From Streptomyces composti (GTDB lineage: Bacteria > Actinomycetota > Actinomycetes > Streptomycetales > Streptomycetaceae), in NCBI RefSeq assembly GCF_012034205.1, contig NZ_JAATEM010000012.1:62001-126000 (forward strand): a stretch of DNA of 64,000 nt, given 5' to 3'. The notes beneath the pieces were generated by a model. That model saw only the letters and a list, made by a program, of their open reading frames with translations. It was not told where the DNA came from and made no database searches. The first letter of the stretch is position 1; the number at the start of each line of letters is the position of its first letter. The translations under genes were made by a program, and so were the position numbers. This document shows positions 33,957 through 43,690 of the stretch, piece by piece.

Positions 33957-35309
33957 TCAGCCGGTGGTGATCTTCACCGTCCAGGCCCCCGAGGCCGTGC
34001 GCCCCTCCACCTCCACCCGCACGTTCTCGTCCGGCACCGTGAAGGTCTCGCCGAGGGCGACCGGGGCGTCCGCCAGCGGCGGGTAGACCGAGTTCTCCCA
34101 GCAGGCCTCCGTCTCCGGGTGGGCGTCGATCACCTCGATGGGGCCGCTGCCGGACTGGGTGCCGCTGGTCACCCGGTAGACCAGCACCCCCTCCCGGCAG
34201 GCCGCCGCGTCGTTGCCGACCGGGCCGCGCGCCTCGAGGGCCAGCACGCTCTGCGGGCCGGTGCGCACCACCGCGAGCTTCACCCCGTGCCCCAGGCCGA
34301 AGGACGGCGCCCCCGCGGCGCCCGTCACCGGTACCCCGGGCCCCGCGCCCAGCGGCTCGAGGGTCAGCCGCACCGGACCGCCGCCGCGCACGCACCGCAC
34401 CTGGCGCGGATCCAGCCAGCCCAGCTTCCACTTGTGCCAGGCGAACAGGTCCGGGGCGAGAGCGAACTGGCTGCCCATCAGATCCCAGTCGCCCACATGG
34501 GTGTCCCAGTCGCCCTTGCCGTCCACCGGCCGGTTGTAGAGGTCGGGCAGGTCGAAGACGTGGCCGGTCTCGTGGGCGAGGACCAGCCGGTCCGGGGGAT
34601 GGTTCTCGAACACGGTGACGAAGCGGCGGATGTCACGGCCGTCGGCCCGCAGTGGGGAATCCAGATTGACGACCTTGGTGGCGTCGGAGTCCACACCGGG
34701 CGCGTCCGGGTCGGCGACGAAGTACACGATGTCGTACCGCGAGAAGTCCACGTGCGCGTCGGACGCCGCGAGCGCGTCCCGCAGATAGGCCGCCCGGTGC
34801 GCGACCGTCCAGTCGCGCTGTATGGCGTACGCGGTGGACGGGCGCGGCATGCGGATCCACTGGCGCAGCGGGTGCGGGCGCAGGGTGAAGCGGCCGTAGG
34901 ACGAGCGCCGGAAGAAGTCGCTGGTGGCGGGGAAGTGGTCGGCGGCCAGCTCGGCGGGCGTGGTGAGCGGGTGGGAGTCCGGGAACGACAGGAACACCAT
35001 CACGGCGTCCAGCACGCGGCTGGGCCGTGGGTAGGCGGCGTTCCAGGTGTCCAGGCCCTCCGAGTGGTGCGCCTCGGTCCTGGCCAGGGCGCAGGAGGCG
35101 GTGGAGAACGGCTCGTCGTCGGCCGAGGGCGCGGTGACCAGCGAGGTCGCCGCGAGCGCGGACATCGTGGTGCACATCGCGGCCGTGGTGCGCAGCCGGG
35201 GCCGGGTGGTGGCCGTCAGCCGCCCGGCCGGCCGGGCCCGTACACCCAGTCGGCCCAATCCCCGGAGAGCCTCGCGGCCGAGTCCTCTCAGGGGGAGCTG
35301 ACGCGGCAC
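33957..35309 (-). CDS. Secreted M6-family-like zinc metalloprotease
   Basis: This preprotein of about 450 residues has the zinc site LAHETGHVFDLPDLY (HExxH with the downstream Asp typical of M6/immune-inhibitor-A-like enzymes). The order around it fits: VVNLDSPLRADG before it, then DWDLMGSQFALAP with the Met-turn-like LMG, then a C-terminal beta region. Export seems to use the hydrophobic stretch after a long basic N-terminus (AAMCTTMSALAATSLV). I chose GTG 35309 because GGAGG lies 5 bp before it; GTG 35333 is an alternative. Substrates are unknown. Confidence 0.8.
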   Translation of the reverse strand: MPRQLPLRGLGREALRGLGRLGVRARPAGRLTATTRPRLRTTAAMCTTMSALAATSLVTAPSADDEPFSTASCALARTEAHHSEGLDTWNAAYPRPSRVLDAVMVFLSFPDSHPLTTPAELAADHFPATSDFFRRSSYGRFTLRPHPLRQWIRMPRPSTAYAIQRDWTVAHRAAYLRDALAASDAHVDFSRYDIVYFVADPDAPGVDSDATKVVNLDSPLRADGRDIRRFVTVFENHPPDRLVLAHETGHVFDLPDLYNRPVDGKGDWDTHVGDWDLMGSQFALAPDLFAWHKWKLGWLDPRQVRCVRGGGPVRLTLEPLGAGPGVPVTGAAGAPSFGLGHGVKLAVVRTGPQSVLALEARGPVGNDAAACREGVLVYRVTSGTQSGSGPIEVIDAHPETEACWENSVYPPLADAPVALGETFTVPDENVRVEVEGRTASGAWTVKITTG

Positions 35310-35635
35310 GGGGACCTCCGGGGGACGGCTCACGGGACACCGCACCCAGATTGAGAGGATTTGTCGTACTGCGCCCTGTTCGGCTACGCCGCCCGGGTGA
35401 GGAGTGCGTCCGACCGGGCGGGTCCGACACCCCCGAACCACTCACGGAACGTCACAACTGGTCGGAGGGTCGAAGAATGCCTCCACCTGCGGGCAGAAAC
35501 GATCTGGCAGAGATGCGGGACCGTCCCTGAGACTGGACAGTGGCTGGAAGGCCCCTGGGCCAGCCTCTATGATCGGCACACTTTCCTGAGACCTTCCTGC
35601 ACGGACAGCGATCGAGTGCACTGCGGGAGCGAGCG
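35310..35635. other. Gene-free stretch between the protease and cdgA
   Basis: These 326 bases contain no supported gene. They hold the protease leader on the left and the cdgA promoter region on the right, including a good -10 (TATGAT) at 35568. I could not find a clean BldD palindrome by eye, although cdgA is a BldD target in S. coelicolor. Confidence 0.55.
35545..35573 (+). promoter_or_regulatory. Candidate cdgA promoter
   Basis: TATGAT at 35568-35573 is a near-consensus -10 element. TGGAAG lies 17 bp upstream as a weak -35. The cdgA GTG is about 60 bp downstream. Confidence 0.45.
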
Positions 35636-37579
35636 GTGAGCGGAACGTCCGAAGGGCCGGCGCCCGCACATCTCGACCGGCCGGTCGTCACAGAGAGTGA
35701 GATTGTCACGTCTCCCGGTACCGAATCCACACCGCAGCCGACCGCCCTGGCCGCCCCCTCCGACCCGCTGCACGGGCCGGACCCCGAGGCCGGTCCGGGC
35801 GGCGGGCCGGAGGGGGCGCCGCCCCAGCCGCCCTACCAGTCCGTCTTCACGGCCGCCCCGCTCGCCATGGCCGTCGTCGACCGCGAGGGCATGGTGGTCA
35901 GCGCCAACGGCACCCTCGCCGCCCTGCTGGGCAGCGACCCGGACAGCCTCAGCGGGGCCGTCGCCGCCGACCTGGTGGACCTGTCCTCCGACGCCCGCAC
36001 CTGGCACGCCTACCTCGAGGTGCTGCGCGGCCGGCAGGCGAAGCTGCGCTGCACCCGCCGGCTGAAGCACCCCGAGGGCCACTCGCTGTGGGTGCAGGTC
36101 ACGGTCACCCCGCTGCCCGAGGCGGACGGTCCCGTCCTGCTCTCGGTCACCGACATCAGCTCACGCCGCGAACTCCAGGCCAGGCTGCGGCACTTGCAGA
36201 TGCACGATCCGGTGACCCGGCTGCCCAACCGCACCCTGTTCTTCGAACGCCTCACCGCCGCGCTGGAGGCCGAGTCCTACGAGCAGAGCGGCACCGGCCG
36301 GATCGGCCTGTGCTACCTCGACCTCGACGGTTTCAAAGCCGTCAACGACACCCTCGGCCACCGCGTCGGCGACCGGCTCCTGTCCGCCGTCGCCGAACGC
36401 CTGGTCCGCTGCGCGGAGGAGGCCGGGCGGGCCCGGGCGACCAGGGCCGGCACCCCGCTGGTGGCGCGGCTCGGCGGCGACGAGTTCGCGCTGCTGGTGG
36501 AGGACACCACCGGCACCGAGCAGGTCGCCGACCTCGCCGAATCGCTGCTCGCCGCCATCCAGGAGCCGTACGACCTGGCCGGGCAGCGGCTGTCGGTGTC
36601 GGCGTCCATCGGCGTGGTCGAACGGCACGCGGCAGGCACCACGCCCACCGCGCTGATGCAGGCCGCCGACACCACGCTGTACTGGGCCAAGGCCGACGGA
36701 AAGGCCCGCTGGACGCTGTTCGACCCCGAGCGCAACGCCCACCGCATGACCCGGCAGGCCCTCGCCTCCACCCTCCGGCCGGCGATCGAGCGGGGCGAGT
36801 TCGCGCTGGAGTACCAGCCGCTGGTCGGCATGGAGGACGACCGGGTGCACGGCGTGGAGGCGCTGATCCGCTGGAACCACCCGCAGTTCGGCACCCTGAC
36901 GCCGAATCGGTTCATCGGACTGGCGGAGGAGGACGGCTCGATCGTCCCGCTGGGCCGCTGGGTGCTGCGCACCGCCTGCCGCCAGGCCCGACGCTGGCAG
37001 GTGGAGCACCCCGACGAGCCGCCGATCTTCGTCAGCGTCAATGTGGCGGTGCGCCAGGTCTGGGACTCGGACCTGGTGACGGACGTGGCCGAGACCCTCA
37101 CCGAGACGGGGCTCCCGCCCCATCTGCTCCAGCTCGAACTCACCGAGTCCGCCGTGATGGGCTCGGCGGGCCGCCCGCTGCAGGCGCTCAAGGCGCTCAG
37201 CGACATGGGCGTGCGCATCGCCATCGACGACTTCGGCACCGGCTACTCCAACCTGGCCTACCTCAGCCGCCTGCCGGTGTCCGTCCTCAAGCTCGACGGC
37301 TCCTTCGTCCGCGGCTTCCAGTACGAGGAGCGGGCCGCGGCCCCGCCCAACCCGGCCGACGAGGTCATCGTCGAGGCGATGGTCCAGCTCGCCCACCGGC
37401 TGGGCCTGACGGTCACCGCCGAGTGCGTGGAGACCTCGGCCCAGGCCACCCGCCTGCGCCGCATCGGCTGCGACACCGGCCAGGGCTGGCTCTACTCCCG
37501 GCCGGTGCCGCCGGACCGCATCTCCGAGCTGCTGGACAGCCCCGAGGCCGGGGTCCAGGCGGGTGCGGCCAAGTCCTAG
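35636..37579 (+). CDS. cdgA: CdgA: PAS-GGDEF-EAL c-di-GMP enzyme
   Basis: This is a 647-residue cytoplasmic protein. A disordered Pro-rich N-terminus (to about 65) leads to a PAS domain (about 68-175), a GGDEF domain with intact GGDEF at 280-284, and an EAL domain with EAL at 408-410 and DDFGTGYS later. Both catalytic motifs are complete, so it could make and degrade cyclic di-GMP. The architecture and neighbourhood match S. coelicolor CdgA (SCO2817), which affects development and antibiotic production. The GTG start at 35636 is preceded by GGGAGC. Confidence 0.92.
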   Translation: MSGTSEGPAPAHLDRPVVTESEIVTSPGTESTPQPTALAAPSDPLHGPDPEAGPGGGPEGAPPQPPYQSVFTAAPLAMAVVDREGMVVSANGTLAALLGSDPDSLSGAVAADLVDLSSDARTWHAYLEVLRGRQAKLRCTRRLKHPEGHSLWVQVTVTPLPEADGPVLLSVTDISSRRELQARLRHLQMHDPVTRLPNRTLFFERLTAALEAESYEQSGTGRIGLCYLDLDGFKAVNDTLGHRVGDRLLSAVAERLVRCAEEAGRARATRAGTPLVARLGGDEFALLVEDTTGTEQVADLAESLLAAIQEPYDLAGQRLSVSASIGVVERHAAGTTPTALMQAADTTLYWAKADGKARWTLFDPERNAHRMTRQALASTLRPAIERGEFALEYQPLVGMEDDRVHGVEALIRWNHPQFGTLTPNRFIGLAEEDGSIVPLGRWVLRTACRQARRWQVEHPDEPPIFVSVNVAVRQVWDSDLVTDVAETLTETGLPPHLLQLELTESAVMGSAGRPLQALKALSDMGVRIAIDDFGTGYSNLAYLSRLPVSVLKLDGSFVRGFQYEERAAAPPNPADEVIVEAMVQLAHRLGLTVTAECVETSAQATRLRRIGCDTGQGWLYSRPVPPDRISELLDSPEAGVQAGAAKS

Positions 37580-37604
37580 CCGCTGTCTGCCGGTTGACGG
37601 CCGA

Positions 37605-38708
37605 TCAGCCGCGGGGCAGGCCGTACGCGTCCGCGATCAGCTCATAGCTGCGCAGCCGCGCCTGGCCGCTGTGGGCGTTGGCGGTGAGCATCAACTCGTC
37701 GGCGCCGGTGCGCTTCTGCAGGTCGTCCAGACCGGCCCGGACCTCGTCCGGGGTGCCGTGCACCCCATTGGCGTTCCAGGAGTCGACGAACTCCCGCTCC
37801 ATCGGTGAGAAGCGATACGCCTCCGCCTCCTCCGGGGTCGGCACCAGGCCGGGCCGCCCGGTCCGCAGCCGCACCATGTTCAGCGCGGCGGCCAGCACCT
37901 GCCGGCGGGCCTCCTTCTCCTCGTCGGCGGCCAGCGCGGCGACCCCGATGAGGGCGTACGGCCGGTCCAGGACCGTGCTGGGCCGGAAGGACTCGCGGTA
38001 GAGGTCGAGCGCGGGGATGGTGTTCCGTGCGGAGAAGTGGTGCGCGAAGGCGAAGGGCAGCCCCAGCATCCCGGCCAGGCGGGCACTGAAGCCGGAGGAG
38101 CCGAGCAGCCAGATCGGCGGCCGGTGCGGCGACTGCACACCGCCCGGGGCGGTGCCCTGGACGGGCCCCGGCACGGCGTGGATGCGCCGGTAGGGGTGCC
38201 CGTCGGGGAAGTCGTCGTCCAGGAACCGGGTCAGCTCCGCGAGCTGCTCGGGGAAGTCGTCGGCCCCCTCGTTCAGACGGTCGGTGCGGCGCAGGGCCGC
38301 CGCGGTCGCCCCGTCCGTCCCCGGAGCGCGGCCGAGCCCCAGATCGATCCGGCCCGGCGCCATCGCCTCGAGCGTGCCGAACTGCTCGGCGATCACCAGG
38401 GGAGCGTGATTGGGCAGCATCACGCCGCCCGAGCCGAGCCGGATGCGGTCGGTGTGGGCGGCGAGGTGGGCGAGGATCACGGCCGGGGACGAGGAGGCGA
38501 CGCCCGGCATGGAGTGGTGCTCGGCGACCCAGTACCGGTGAAAGCCGCGGGCCTCGGTGAGTCGGGCCAGGGCCACACTGGTGCGCAGCGCGTCGCTCGC
38601 GGTGCGCCCTGCGCCGACCGTGACCAGGTCGAGAACGGAGAGGGGCACGGGGGCGCTGCCGCGTGCGGTGCCCCGGATCTCGTCGCCTGTCTCGTCGTCT
38701 GCGGTCAC
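37605..38708 (-). CDS. LLM-class flavin-dependent oxidoreductase
   Basis: This 367-residue luciferase-like monooxygenase of the alkanal-monooxygenase-like (YhbW) branch shows the stretches RYWVAEHHSMPGVASSSPAV, IRLGSGGVMLPNHAPLVIAEQFGTLEAM and GRIDLGLGRAPGTD. It would use reduced FMN. The GTG at 38708 has GGAGG upstream. It is convergent with cdgA and probably a single-gene unit. The substrate is unknown. Confidence 0.88.
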   Translation of the reverse strand: MTADDETGDEIRGTARGSAPVPLSVLDLVTVGAGRTASDALRTSVALARLTEARGFHRYWVAEHHSMPGVASSSPAVILAHLAAHTDRIRLGSGGVMLPNHAPLVIAEQFGTLEAMAPGRIDLGLGRAPGTDGATAAALRRTDRLNEGADDFPEQLAELTRFLDDDFPDGHPYRRIHAVPGPVQGTAPGGVQSPHRPPIWLLGSSGFSARLAGMLGLPFAFAHHFSARNTIPALDLYRESFRPSTVLDRPYALIGVAALAADEEKEARRQVLAAALNMVRLRTGRPGLVPTPEEAEAYRFSPMEREFVDSWNANGVHGTPDEVRAGLDDLQKRTGADELMLTANAHSGQARLRSYELIADAYGLPRG

Positions 38709-38865
38709 GGTGGGGTGCCTCCTGTCGTACTGGGCCGTGCTCGACCGTGCGGTGCGGTACCGCGCTGAGCCCTAACAGGAGACGGTCTCCGGTTATTCCG
38801 TGCGGGGTGTCCGGGCCCGGATTCCCGCGAGTCGCGGATGGCCGGGCCTGTGCGGCGGCCGCGGA

Positions 38866-39816
38866 TCAGCGGCTCTCCTTGTCCACCTTCACCGTGTCGA
38901 ACGGGTTTCCCGGACCGCGGAGTTCGTGCTGCACGGGGTCCCAGTAGTCGACGTGCCGCGGCATCACGACGGACTCGTAGCGATCGGTCTGACCGGCGAT
39001 CTCGACGGTGCCCTTGTCGCCGATCTTCAGGGGGTACCAGGCGTCCTTCGAACCGCTGGTGATGTTCGCTTCGACCTTGAACTCGCAGTCATGGCCGCCG
39101 GTGAAGAAATAGAGATCAAAGGTGCGCGCGTCTCTTTCCTCCCCGCCGTCCAGGTAGACGGCCTTCGAGAACGCGTTGCCCGCCAGCTGCCATGTCTCCA
39201 CGCCGGTGGACCTCGACGGATCCGGACGTTCGAGAGCCCTGGGCACGGGGGTCCTCTCCGTCAGGTCGAACGCGACCGTTGTGGGCGTGACGTCCTCGCC
39301 GCCGTCCCCGATGGGGGGCGGCACCACAGCAGTCCCCGTGTATCGCGTCGGACGACACGTGCGGTCCGTGATGCGCATGCTCTGGATCACCACGGTCCCC
39401 TTGTGGAGGGGTGACAGCGTCACCCGGTGCGCGTCGACGCCCACGGGGCGTGCGTGATTCCTGCGGAACCAGTCCGCGTACTCCGGTGTCCCGTACGCGG
39501 ACTGGCCCCCCGCGTCCAGGGACGTGGTCCGGTCGGGGAAGGCGAAGCGGCTTCCGTAGAAGGCCGGGGCGCCGATGGCCTGTTCGACAGGGGGGCCGGC
39601 CTCCTTGTTCTTCTCCTCCTCGTCCTTCTGCCGCTCGCGGTCCTCGGACTCGACGGCGGCGTCAGTGCTGCGCTCCTGCTGGTGGAGCGTGACCGCCCCG
39701 AACACGATCCCGGCCAGGGCGGCGGCACCGCCGATGACGGCCAGCGACTTGTTGATCCGCTTCCATAACGGAGTCTCCTCGCCGGGTGGCGTCGCCGGAG
39801 GCGGAGAGGCGGGCAT
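38866..39816 (-). CDS. Single-span membrane protein with large extracytoplasmic domain
   Basis: This 316-residue protein has a Pro-rich cytoplasmic start, one membrane helix (SLAVIGGAAALAGIVFGAVTL), a charged helical stretch (ESEDRERQKDEEEKNKEAG) that may be a coiled coil, and an outside domain of about 230 residues with two cysteines. No family is recognised. The ATG at 39816 has GGGGGA a few bases before it, and a well-spaced promoter lies 40-65 bp upstream. It probably acts alone. Confidence 0.72.
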   Translation of the reverse strand: MPASPPPATPPGEETPLWKRINKSLAVIGGAAALAGIVFGAVTLHQQERSTDAAVESEDRERQKDEEEKNKEAGPPVEQAIGAPAFYGSRFAFPDRTTSLDAGGQSAYGTPEYADWFRRNHARPVGVDAHRVTLSPLHKGTVVIQSMRITDRTCRPTRYTGTAVVPPPIGDGGEDVTPTTVAFDLTERTPVPRALERPDPSRSTGVETWQLAGNAFSKAVYLDGGEERDARTFDLYFFTGGHDCEFKVEANITSGSKDAWYPLKIGDKGTVEIAGQTDRYESVVMPRHVDYWDPVQHELRGPGNPFDTVKVDKESR

Positions 39817-39854
39817 GGGTCCCCCGAAGTGTGCATCTGCTGTGTGAGGTCGCT

Positions 39855-39883
39855 CTCTTGTAGCAGATGGTCGGTTTGGCCTC
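39855..39883 (-). promoter_or_regulatory. Candidate promoter of the membrane-protein gene
   Basis: On the minus strand TTGAGG is followed after exactly 17 bp by TACAAG, close to the housekeeping sigma consensus. It lies in an AT-rich patch 39 bp before the ATG. Confidence 0.6.
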
Positions 39884-39921
39884 AACTTGTCATATTTTGC
39901 ACCACGGGTGTGCCGGCTGAC

Positions 39922-40625
39922 TCAGGACTGCGGGACGGTCGATCGCCAGTACTGGCGGTTCTTCTCGTCGCGGACGGTCACGCCGAGGCGCCGGAGTTCC
40001 TCGCGGAGTTCGCGGGCCTCGTCGGCGTCGTCGCGCCTGCGGGCGCCGGCGCGGGCCTTGAGCAGGGCGTCGGCGCCGGCGGGCAGGCCGGGGGTGCCGG
40101 GGACCCAGCGGCGCCACGCGTCGCGGTGCGGATCCTGCGGGGCCCAGCGGTAGCCGTGGGCGGTGAGGGCGGTGGAGAGACGGTTCCAGGGCAGGTCGCT
40201 GTCCTCGCGGGCCAGTTCGGTGCCGTCGTGGGCGAGGAGGACGAGCTGTTTGCCGTCGCGGTGTGCGGAGGCGACGTCCTGGCGCGGGATCTCGTGCGCG
40301 GTGTCGCGGACGGTGAGGACGAGCAGGTCGTCGGTGATGCGGACGGACAGGGACTCGTGGAGGGCGAGGAAGGCGAGCAGCAGGCCGAGCAGGGTGCCGA
40401 GGCCGACCGCGCCGAGGGTGAGGCAGGGCTCCGGGACGGAGGTGAGCAGCTCGGCGGGGCCCTTGAACGGGGCCCACTTGAGTTCAGGAGCAGTCCGGCG
40501 AGGAGGGGGAGGAGGCCGCCGAGGGCCGCGCCGAGCAGGGTGCAGGCGACGACGACGATCAGGGGTGACTCCGCGAGGACGGTTTCCTCGCGGGTCGCGG
40601 TCAGCGGCTTCTTGTGCAGGTTCAC
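39922..40625 (-). pseudogene. YqeB-like membrane protein with a -1 frameshift
   Basis: Two frames together give one protein of about 234 residues. The first, from a GTG at 40625, reads MNLHKKPLTATREETVLAES and a membrane helix ending LLPLLAGLLLN. The second carries on as LKWAPFKGPAELLTSVPEP, a second helix and a conserved C-terminus (RRWVPGTPGLPAGADALLKA, VTVRDEKNRQYWR). The join lies near 40484, where one base appears to be missing. Intact relatives, as I remember them, read straight through. Either the gene is broken or this is a sequencing slip; no slippery sequence suggests programmed shifting. Confidence 0.75.
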
Positions 40626-40748
40626 TCGTGTCCCCGTGGGTGTGACGTCCGGCCTGGTGAGTGTGCGCCGGGGCGGCCGGCCGGGGCATCGGCCGATGGT
40701 CTACGGGGGTGCGGCTTTGGTCGTGGGATCCGGGCCGCCGGACGGGAG

Positions 40749-42098
40749 CTACGGCGTCCAGGTCACACGGTGGGCGGAGAGGTGGGCCAGGACCGCGTGG
40801 TTGGCCTCCCAGCCGTCCGGGAACTTCACCACGGTGCCGAGCTGGACCGGTTCGGTGGACGGGTAGTCGTCGAGGAGGTCGGTGACCCCGTCACGGCAGA
40901 CCACGATGCAGGCGTGCCGGTGGCGGGAGGCCAGCACGCACAGGCGGCCGGTCTCCAGGTGGAAGGCGGTGGCGTCGGGGCGGCCCGACAGCGGGTGCAG
41001 GACGACCGTGACGTCGTACTCGCGGCCCTGGAGCCGGTTCGCCGTGTCGACGGTGACCTCGGTGACGCCAAGACGGGCCAGCGCCGCGCGCACCGCTGCC
41101 GCCTGGTCGCGGTGGGCGGTGCCGACGGCGATGCGGTCGGCGGTCAACGGGGCGGCGTCCGGGAAGCGTTCGGAGACGGCCGCTCCCTCGCGGTCGAGCA
41201 GCCGGCGGACCACCGCGGCCACCGCCCCGACCGCCTCCGGGTCGGTGCGCGGGGTGTGGGCGGCGGGCAGCTGCAGCAGACCCCAGCCGGTGGCCGCGGC
41301 CTCGTCGATCACCCGGTCGGGGGCCGAACCGTCGGACGGGACGGCGAAGGCGAGCCGGCGGTCGCCGGGGCCGGTGCCGCTGCGGAACGGCGTGTACGGG
41401 TAGAACGCGTCGGACACCAGCGGGGCCGCCGAGGCCGGAAGCCGCCAGGAGACCGGCAGCCGGTGCTGCGGCAGGCCGGGGTTGTGCGCCAGCAGCGTGG
41501 TGACGGCGGAGGCCGACGGGTCGTAGGACAGGCCCGCCCACTGCTCGCTGCCGACGATCGAGAACGGGTCCAGCTGGCCCGGGTCGCCGACGAACAGCGC
41601 CCGCTCGAACAGCCCCGCCACGGCGAGCAGCGCGTCCGAGCGCATCTGGTACGCCTCGTCGACGATCGCGTGCCGCCAGGGCTCGACGCCCTTGACGTGC
41701 GCCCACTTCGCCGCCGTGGACAGCACCACGTCCAGGCCGGCCAGGTCCGCCGCCTTCGCCGAGGTGCGGACGTTCGCCAGCTCGTCGAGCGCCTTGTCGT
41801 AGGGGTCCGAGTCGCTGCTGTGCAGGCGGCCCACCGGCAGGTCCGGGTTCTTCTCCGCGAGCCGCAGCACCAGGTCGTCCACCTGCGCGTTGGTCTGCGC
41901 CACCACCATCAGCGGGCGGCCCGCCGCGGCCAGTTCCAGTGCGGCGCGCACCACCAGGGTGGACTTGCCGGCGCCGGGCGGGGAGTCGACGACCACACCG
42001 CGCGCGGAGCCGTGGAGCGTGTCGTGCAGGATCGCCTCGGTGGCGAGCGCGGCGGCGGCGCCCGGGTCGGCCACGTCGCTCATGACCTCAGCGGTCAC
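40749..42098 (-). CDS. SF1 (Upf1-like) helicase/AAA ATPase of a three-gene operon
   Basis: This compact 449-residue helicase shows Walker A DSPPGAGKST (38-47), Walker B AIVDEAYQ (144-151, the DEAxQ form of Upf1/Dna2-type enzymes), motif III FVGDPGQLDPF, motif V ANRLQGREYDVTVV and motif VI RLCVLASRHRHACIVV. It has no extra domain. The GTG at 42098 overlaps the stop of the middle gene (GTGA) with GAGGAGG upstream. With the nuclease two genes earlier it forms a helicase/nuclease set for DNA repair or defence. Confidence 0.82.
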   Translation of the reverse strand: MTAEVMSDVADPGAAAALATEAILHDTLHGSARGVVVDSPPGAGKSTLVVRAALELAAAGRPLMVVAQTNAQVDDLVLRLAEKNPDLPVGRLHSSDSDPYDKALDELANVRTSAKAADLAGLDVVLSTAAKWAHVKGVEPWRHAIVDEAYQMRSDALLAVAGLFERALFVGDPGQLDPFSIVGSEQWAGLSYDPSASAVTTLLAHNPGLPQHRLPVSWRLPASAAPLVSDAFYPYTPFRSGTGPGDRRLAFAVPSDGSAPDRVIDEAAATGWGLLQLPAAHTPRTDPEAVGAVAAVVRRLLDREGAAVSERFPDAAPLTADRIAVGTAHRDQAAAVRAALARLGVTEVTVDTANRLQGREYDVTVVLHPLSGRPDATAFHLETGRLCVLASRHRHACIVVCRDGVTDLLDDYPSTEPVQLGTVVKFPDGWEANHAVLAHLSAHRVTWTP

Positions 42099-43690
42099 AG
42101 GATGTCCTCCTCCGTCACCGGGTCGGCGGGCTCGGCCGCCGGTTCCTCACCGGGCGGGCCGCCGTGCGTCCAGGGCGTCTCCTCCGGGTCGGGGAGCTTG
42201 GCGCCGCCACGCGGTTCGTGCTCGAAGAGCGTGAAGCAGAGCCGCTCGCCCTTCTCCGGCACCGACCCCGGCTCGGGCTCGCGGCCGCGGCCCATCCGGT
42301 CCAGCACGCGCAGCACCAGCACCCCGCCGTCCTCCTCGCGCGCCACCAGCTCCGCCGTCTGCGGCTTGCCGTTCGACGAGCGGTACACCCGCGCGCCCTC
42401 GGCCAGATGCGGACGGTCGTCCGTGCGGACGGTCACCAGCGGGCGGGGGCTGGGGCGTCTGCTCTCGGTCCAGGTCATCACCACGTCGGTGACCTCGCCC
42501 GCAAAGGCCTCCCCCGAGAGCCGGCGGGCCGCCATCACCAGCGGATCGTCCAGCGCCTCCTGGGCCTCGAGACGGGCCTGCTCCCGCTCCCGGGTCGCGA
42601 GCTTGGTGGCCGCGGTCACCGGGTCGTCCCGGCGCGGCTGCGGCGGCTCACCGGCCAGCACCCGCTCCCGGTGGCCGGTGTACGACCAGCGGTCCCGGGT
42701 CCAGCGCTCGGCCACATGCGCGCCCTCGGGCAGCTCCCGCAGCAGGTCGAGGCCCTGCCACACCGCCCGCCAGGTCGGCAGCGTGCGGCTCTCCACCAGG
42801 TCGCGGACGCGCCGCTCGGCGGCGGTGAGCTCGCCGAGACGGGCATCGGCCTCGACGCCGTCCTCGGCCGCGGCGAGCGCGGAACGCGCCCGGTCGTAGG
42901 CCTCGATGGCGGGGGCGAGCAGCTTGTTGTCGAACGCCGGGTCGGTGGCCGGTCCCGCGGGCGGGTACAGCAGCTGGCCGTCGGCGTCCCGCGCCAGCTC
43001 CCGCTCCCGGGCCGCCTCCGCGCCGCCGCGCCCCTCGGGCGGGTCGATCCACGCCAGCAGCGCGCCCAGGTGCTGGTCCTCCAGGCTGGACTGGCCGGTC
43101 GCCCAGTGCCGGGACAGCACATCGGTCATCGCCAGCAGCAGCGAGGACCCGGGCACCCGCGCCCGTTCCCCGAAGTGGGTCAGCCACCGTCCGAGCAGCG
43201 GCACCCGCGGCGGCGCCGGGAAGGGGGCCTGCGGGTCCTCCTCGGCCGTGCGCCGGAAGCGCATCGAACGGCCCAGCAGGCGCACCAGCTCGACACCGGC
43301 CCGGCTCGGCACGATCAGCTGGGGCGCGTCCGCGCACAGCTCGACCTCGACCTTGACGCGTTTGCCGGTCTCCGGGTCGGTCTCGGTGCGCTCGGCGGCC
43401 TCCACCGCCTCTCCGTAGGAGTCGACGTACGGCAGCACCACGTCGGCCAGTTCGGCGAGGAACGCGAACCGCAGGTCCCGGTCGCGTGGCTGGGGCACCA
43501 CGAGCAGCCTCGGCGCGTCCCGGTCGGTGCCGACCAGCGCGCCGAGCGGGGCTCCCGCCTCACCGGCGGTGGTGAGCGGCACGAACACCAGCGGACGGTC
43601 CGACAGATGCCGGTGCCGCACGGTCGCGGCGGGCTGCGCCCGGTCCCTGCTGACCGCCTCGAGCCGGGCCAGGGTGGTGATCAGCGACAC
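42095..43690 (-). CDS. Unknown protein, 531 aa, middle gene of nuclease/helicase operon
   Basis: This 531-residue soluble protein matches no family I know. The first 130 residues look globular (LVFVPLTTAGEAGAPLGALV, LRFAFLAELADVVLPYVDS). The middle is helical and rich in Arg, Glu and Ala, and the C-terminal third holds a possible small beta domain (RPLVTVRTDDRPHLAEGARV...GGVLVLRVLDRM). It starts at GTG 43690 inside the end of the nuclease gene (10-bp overlap) and ends inside the helicase start. The strict coupling implies one complex or pathway. Confidence 0.72.
   Translation of the reverse strand: MSLITTLARLEAVSRDRAQPAATVRHRHLSDRPLVFVPLTTAGEAGAPLGALVGTDRDAPRLLVVPQPRDRDLRFAFLAELADVVLPYVDSYGEAVEAAERTETDPETGKRVKVEVELCADAPQLIVPSRAGVELVRLLGRSMRFRRTAEEDPQAPFPAPPRVPLLGRWLTHFGERARVPGSSLLLAMTDVLSRHWATGQSSLEDQHLGALLAWIDPPEGRGGAEAARERELARDADGQLLYPPAGPATDPAFDNKLLAPAIEAYDRARSALAAAEDGVEADARLGELTAAERRVRDLVESRTLPTWRAVWQGLDLLRELPEGAHVAERWTRDRWSYTGHRERVLAGEPPQPRRDDPVTAATKLATREREQARLEAQEALDDPLVMAARRLSGEAFAGEVTDVVMTWTESRRPSPRPLVTVRTDDRPHLAEGARVYRSSNGKPQTAELVAREEDGGVLVLRVLDRMGRGREPEPGSVPEKGERLCFTLFEHEPRGGAKLPDPEETPWTHGGPPGEEPAAEPADPVTEEDIL

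Noticed and set aside
35310-35635. BldD box before cdgA
   Set aside because: cdgA is a BldD target in S. coelicolor, but no sequence here fits the palindromic consensus well enough by eye.
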